A stretch of DNA of 24,277 nt from an uncultured Senegalimassilia sp. (GTDB lineage Bacteria; Actinomycetota; Coriobacteriia; Coriobacteriales; Eggerthellaceae). This document shows positions 24,230-24,277 of the stretch, one piece after another. A program made the translations under genes and the position numbers. The stretch's first letter is position 1, and each line of letters begins with the position of its first letter. A model generated the notes under the pieces. The model did not search any database. It saw only the letters and a program-made list of their open reading frames with translations, and had not been told where the DNA came from. The DNA lies in NCBI GenBank assembly GCA_934661765.1, contig CAKUJT010000033.1, positions 1-24,277 of the forward strand, given 5' to 3'.

Positions 24230-24277
24230 GACGCCCTGCCCTCCCGCAGCCTTGCGCTGCAGTACTCTCGGCGAAGG
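24228..24277 (-). rRNA. rrf: 5S rRNA, 3' end, cut by the window edge
   Basis: On the - strand the sequence reads GCCGAGAGTACTGCA, a hairpin, then TGCGGGAGGGCAGGGCGTCGC. This matches the 3' part of actinobacterial 5S rRNA (GCCGATGGTACTGCA ... GGGAGAGTAGGACGCCGC). The exact 3' end is uncertain by a few bases. The rest of the 5S gene, and presumably 23S and 16S, lies to the right. Confidence 0.8.

Overview
This window reads as chromosomal DNA of a high-GC Gram-positive bacterium, most likely a member of the Coriobacteriia (Eggerthellaceae-like). The reasons are GC-rich coding sequence, GTG and TTG starts, a surface protein with an LAxTG-type sorting signal and FIVAR-like repeats, a MetH that lacks its own reactivation domain, and an orphan gene resembling a family I associate with this class. 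The assignment comes from recall and composition, not from a search.

Layout. Positions 1-855 (-) hold the N-terminal part of the helicase PriA, probably read as a leaderless mRNA. metK (1295-2560, -) follows, with a leader that folds as a SAM-I-clan riboswitch whose P1 stem runs into the Shine-Dalgarno. Upstream on the same strand is a 1291-residue wall-anchored protein with two seven-bladed propeller blocks around a NEAT-like domain. It is divergent from a circularly permuted ATP-grasp ligase of the glutathionylspermidine synthase type (7067-8467, +), and the shared intergenic region carries two sets of inverted repeats. Next on the + strand come a DUF1461/TIGR01906 membrane protein overlapping gltX, a four-cluster ferredoxin-like protein starting with TTG, a membrane-anchored repeat protein, a PaaI-type thioesterase, two identical tRNA-Ala(GGC) genes inside a 152-bp perfect direct repeat, and an NSS-family transporter.

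From 15936 to 20240 the - strand carries a tight operon: metF, a stand-alone MetH reactivation-domain protein and metH, joined by overlapping stops and starts. With metK this places methylene-THF reduction, methionine synthesis, reactivation of the cobalamin enzyme and SAM synthesis in one window.

The right end (about 20300-24100) is less GC-rich and looks accessory. It has a 459-residue protein of unknown function on the - strand, and divergent from it a two-gene unit of a ribbon-helix-helix protein and a calcineurin-like phosphoesterase, resembling a toxin-antitoxin or regulator-effector pair. The window closes on the 3' end of a 5S rRNA gene (- strand) with two strong terminators, so this accessory stretch sits just downstream of an rRNA operon.
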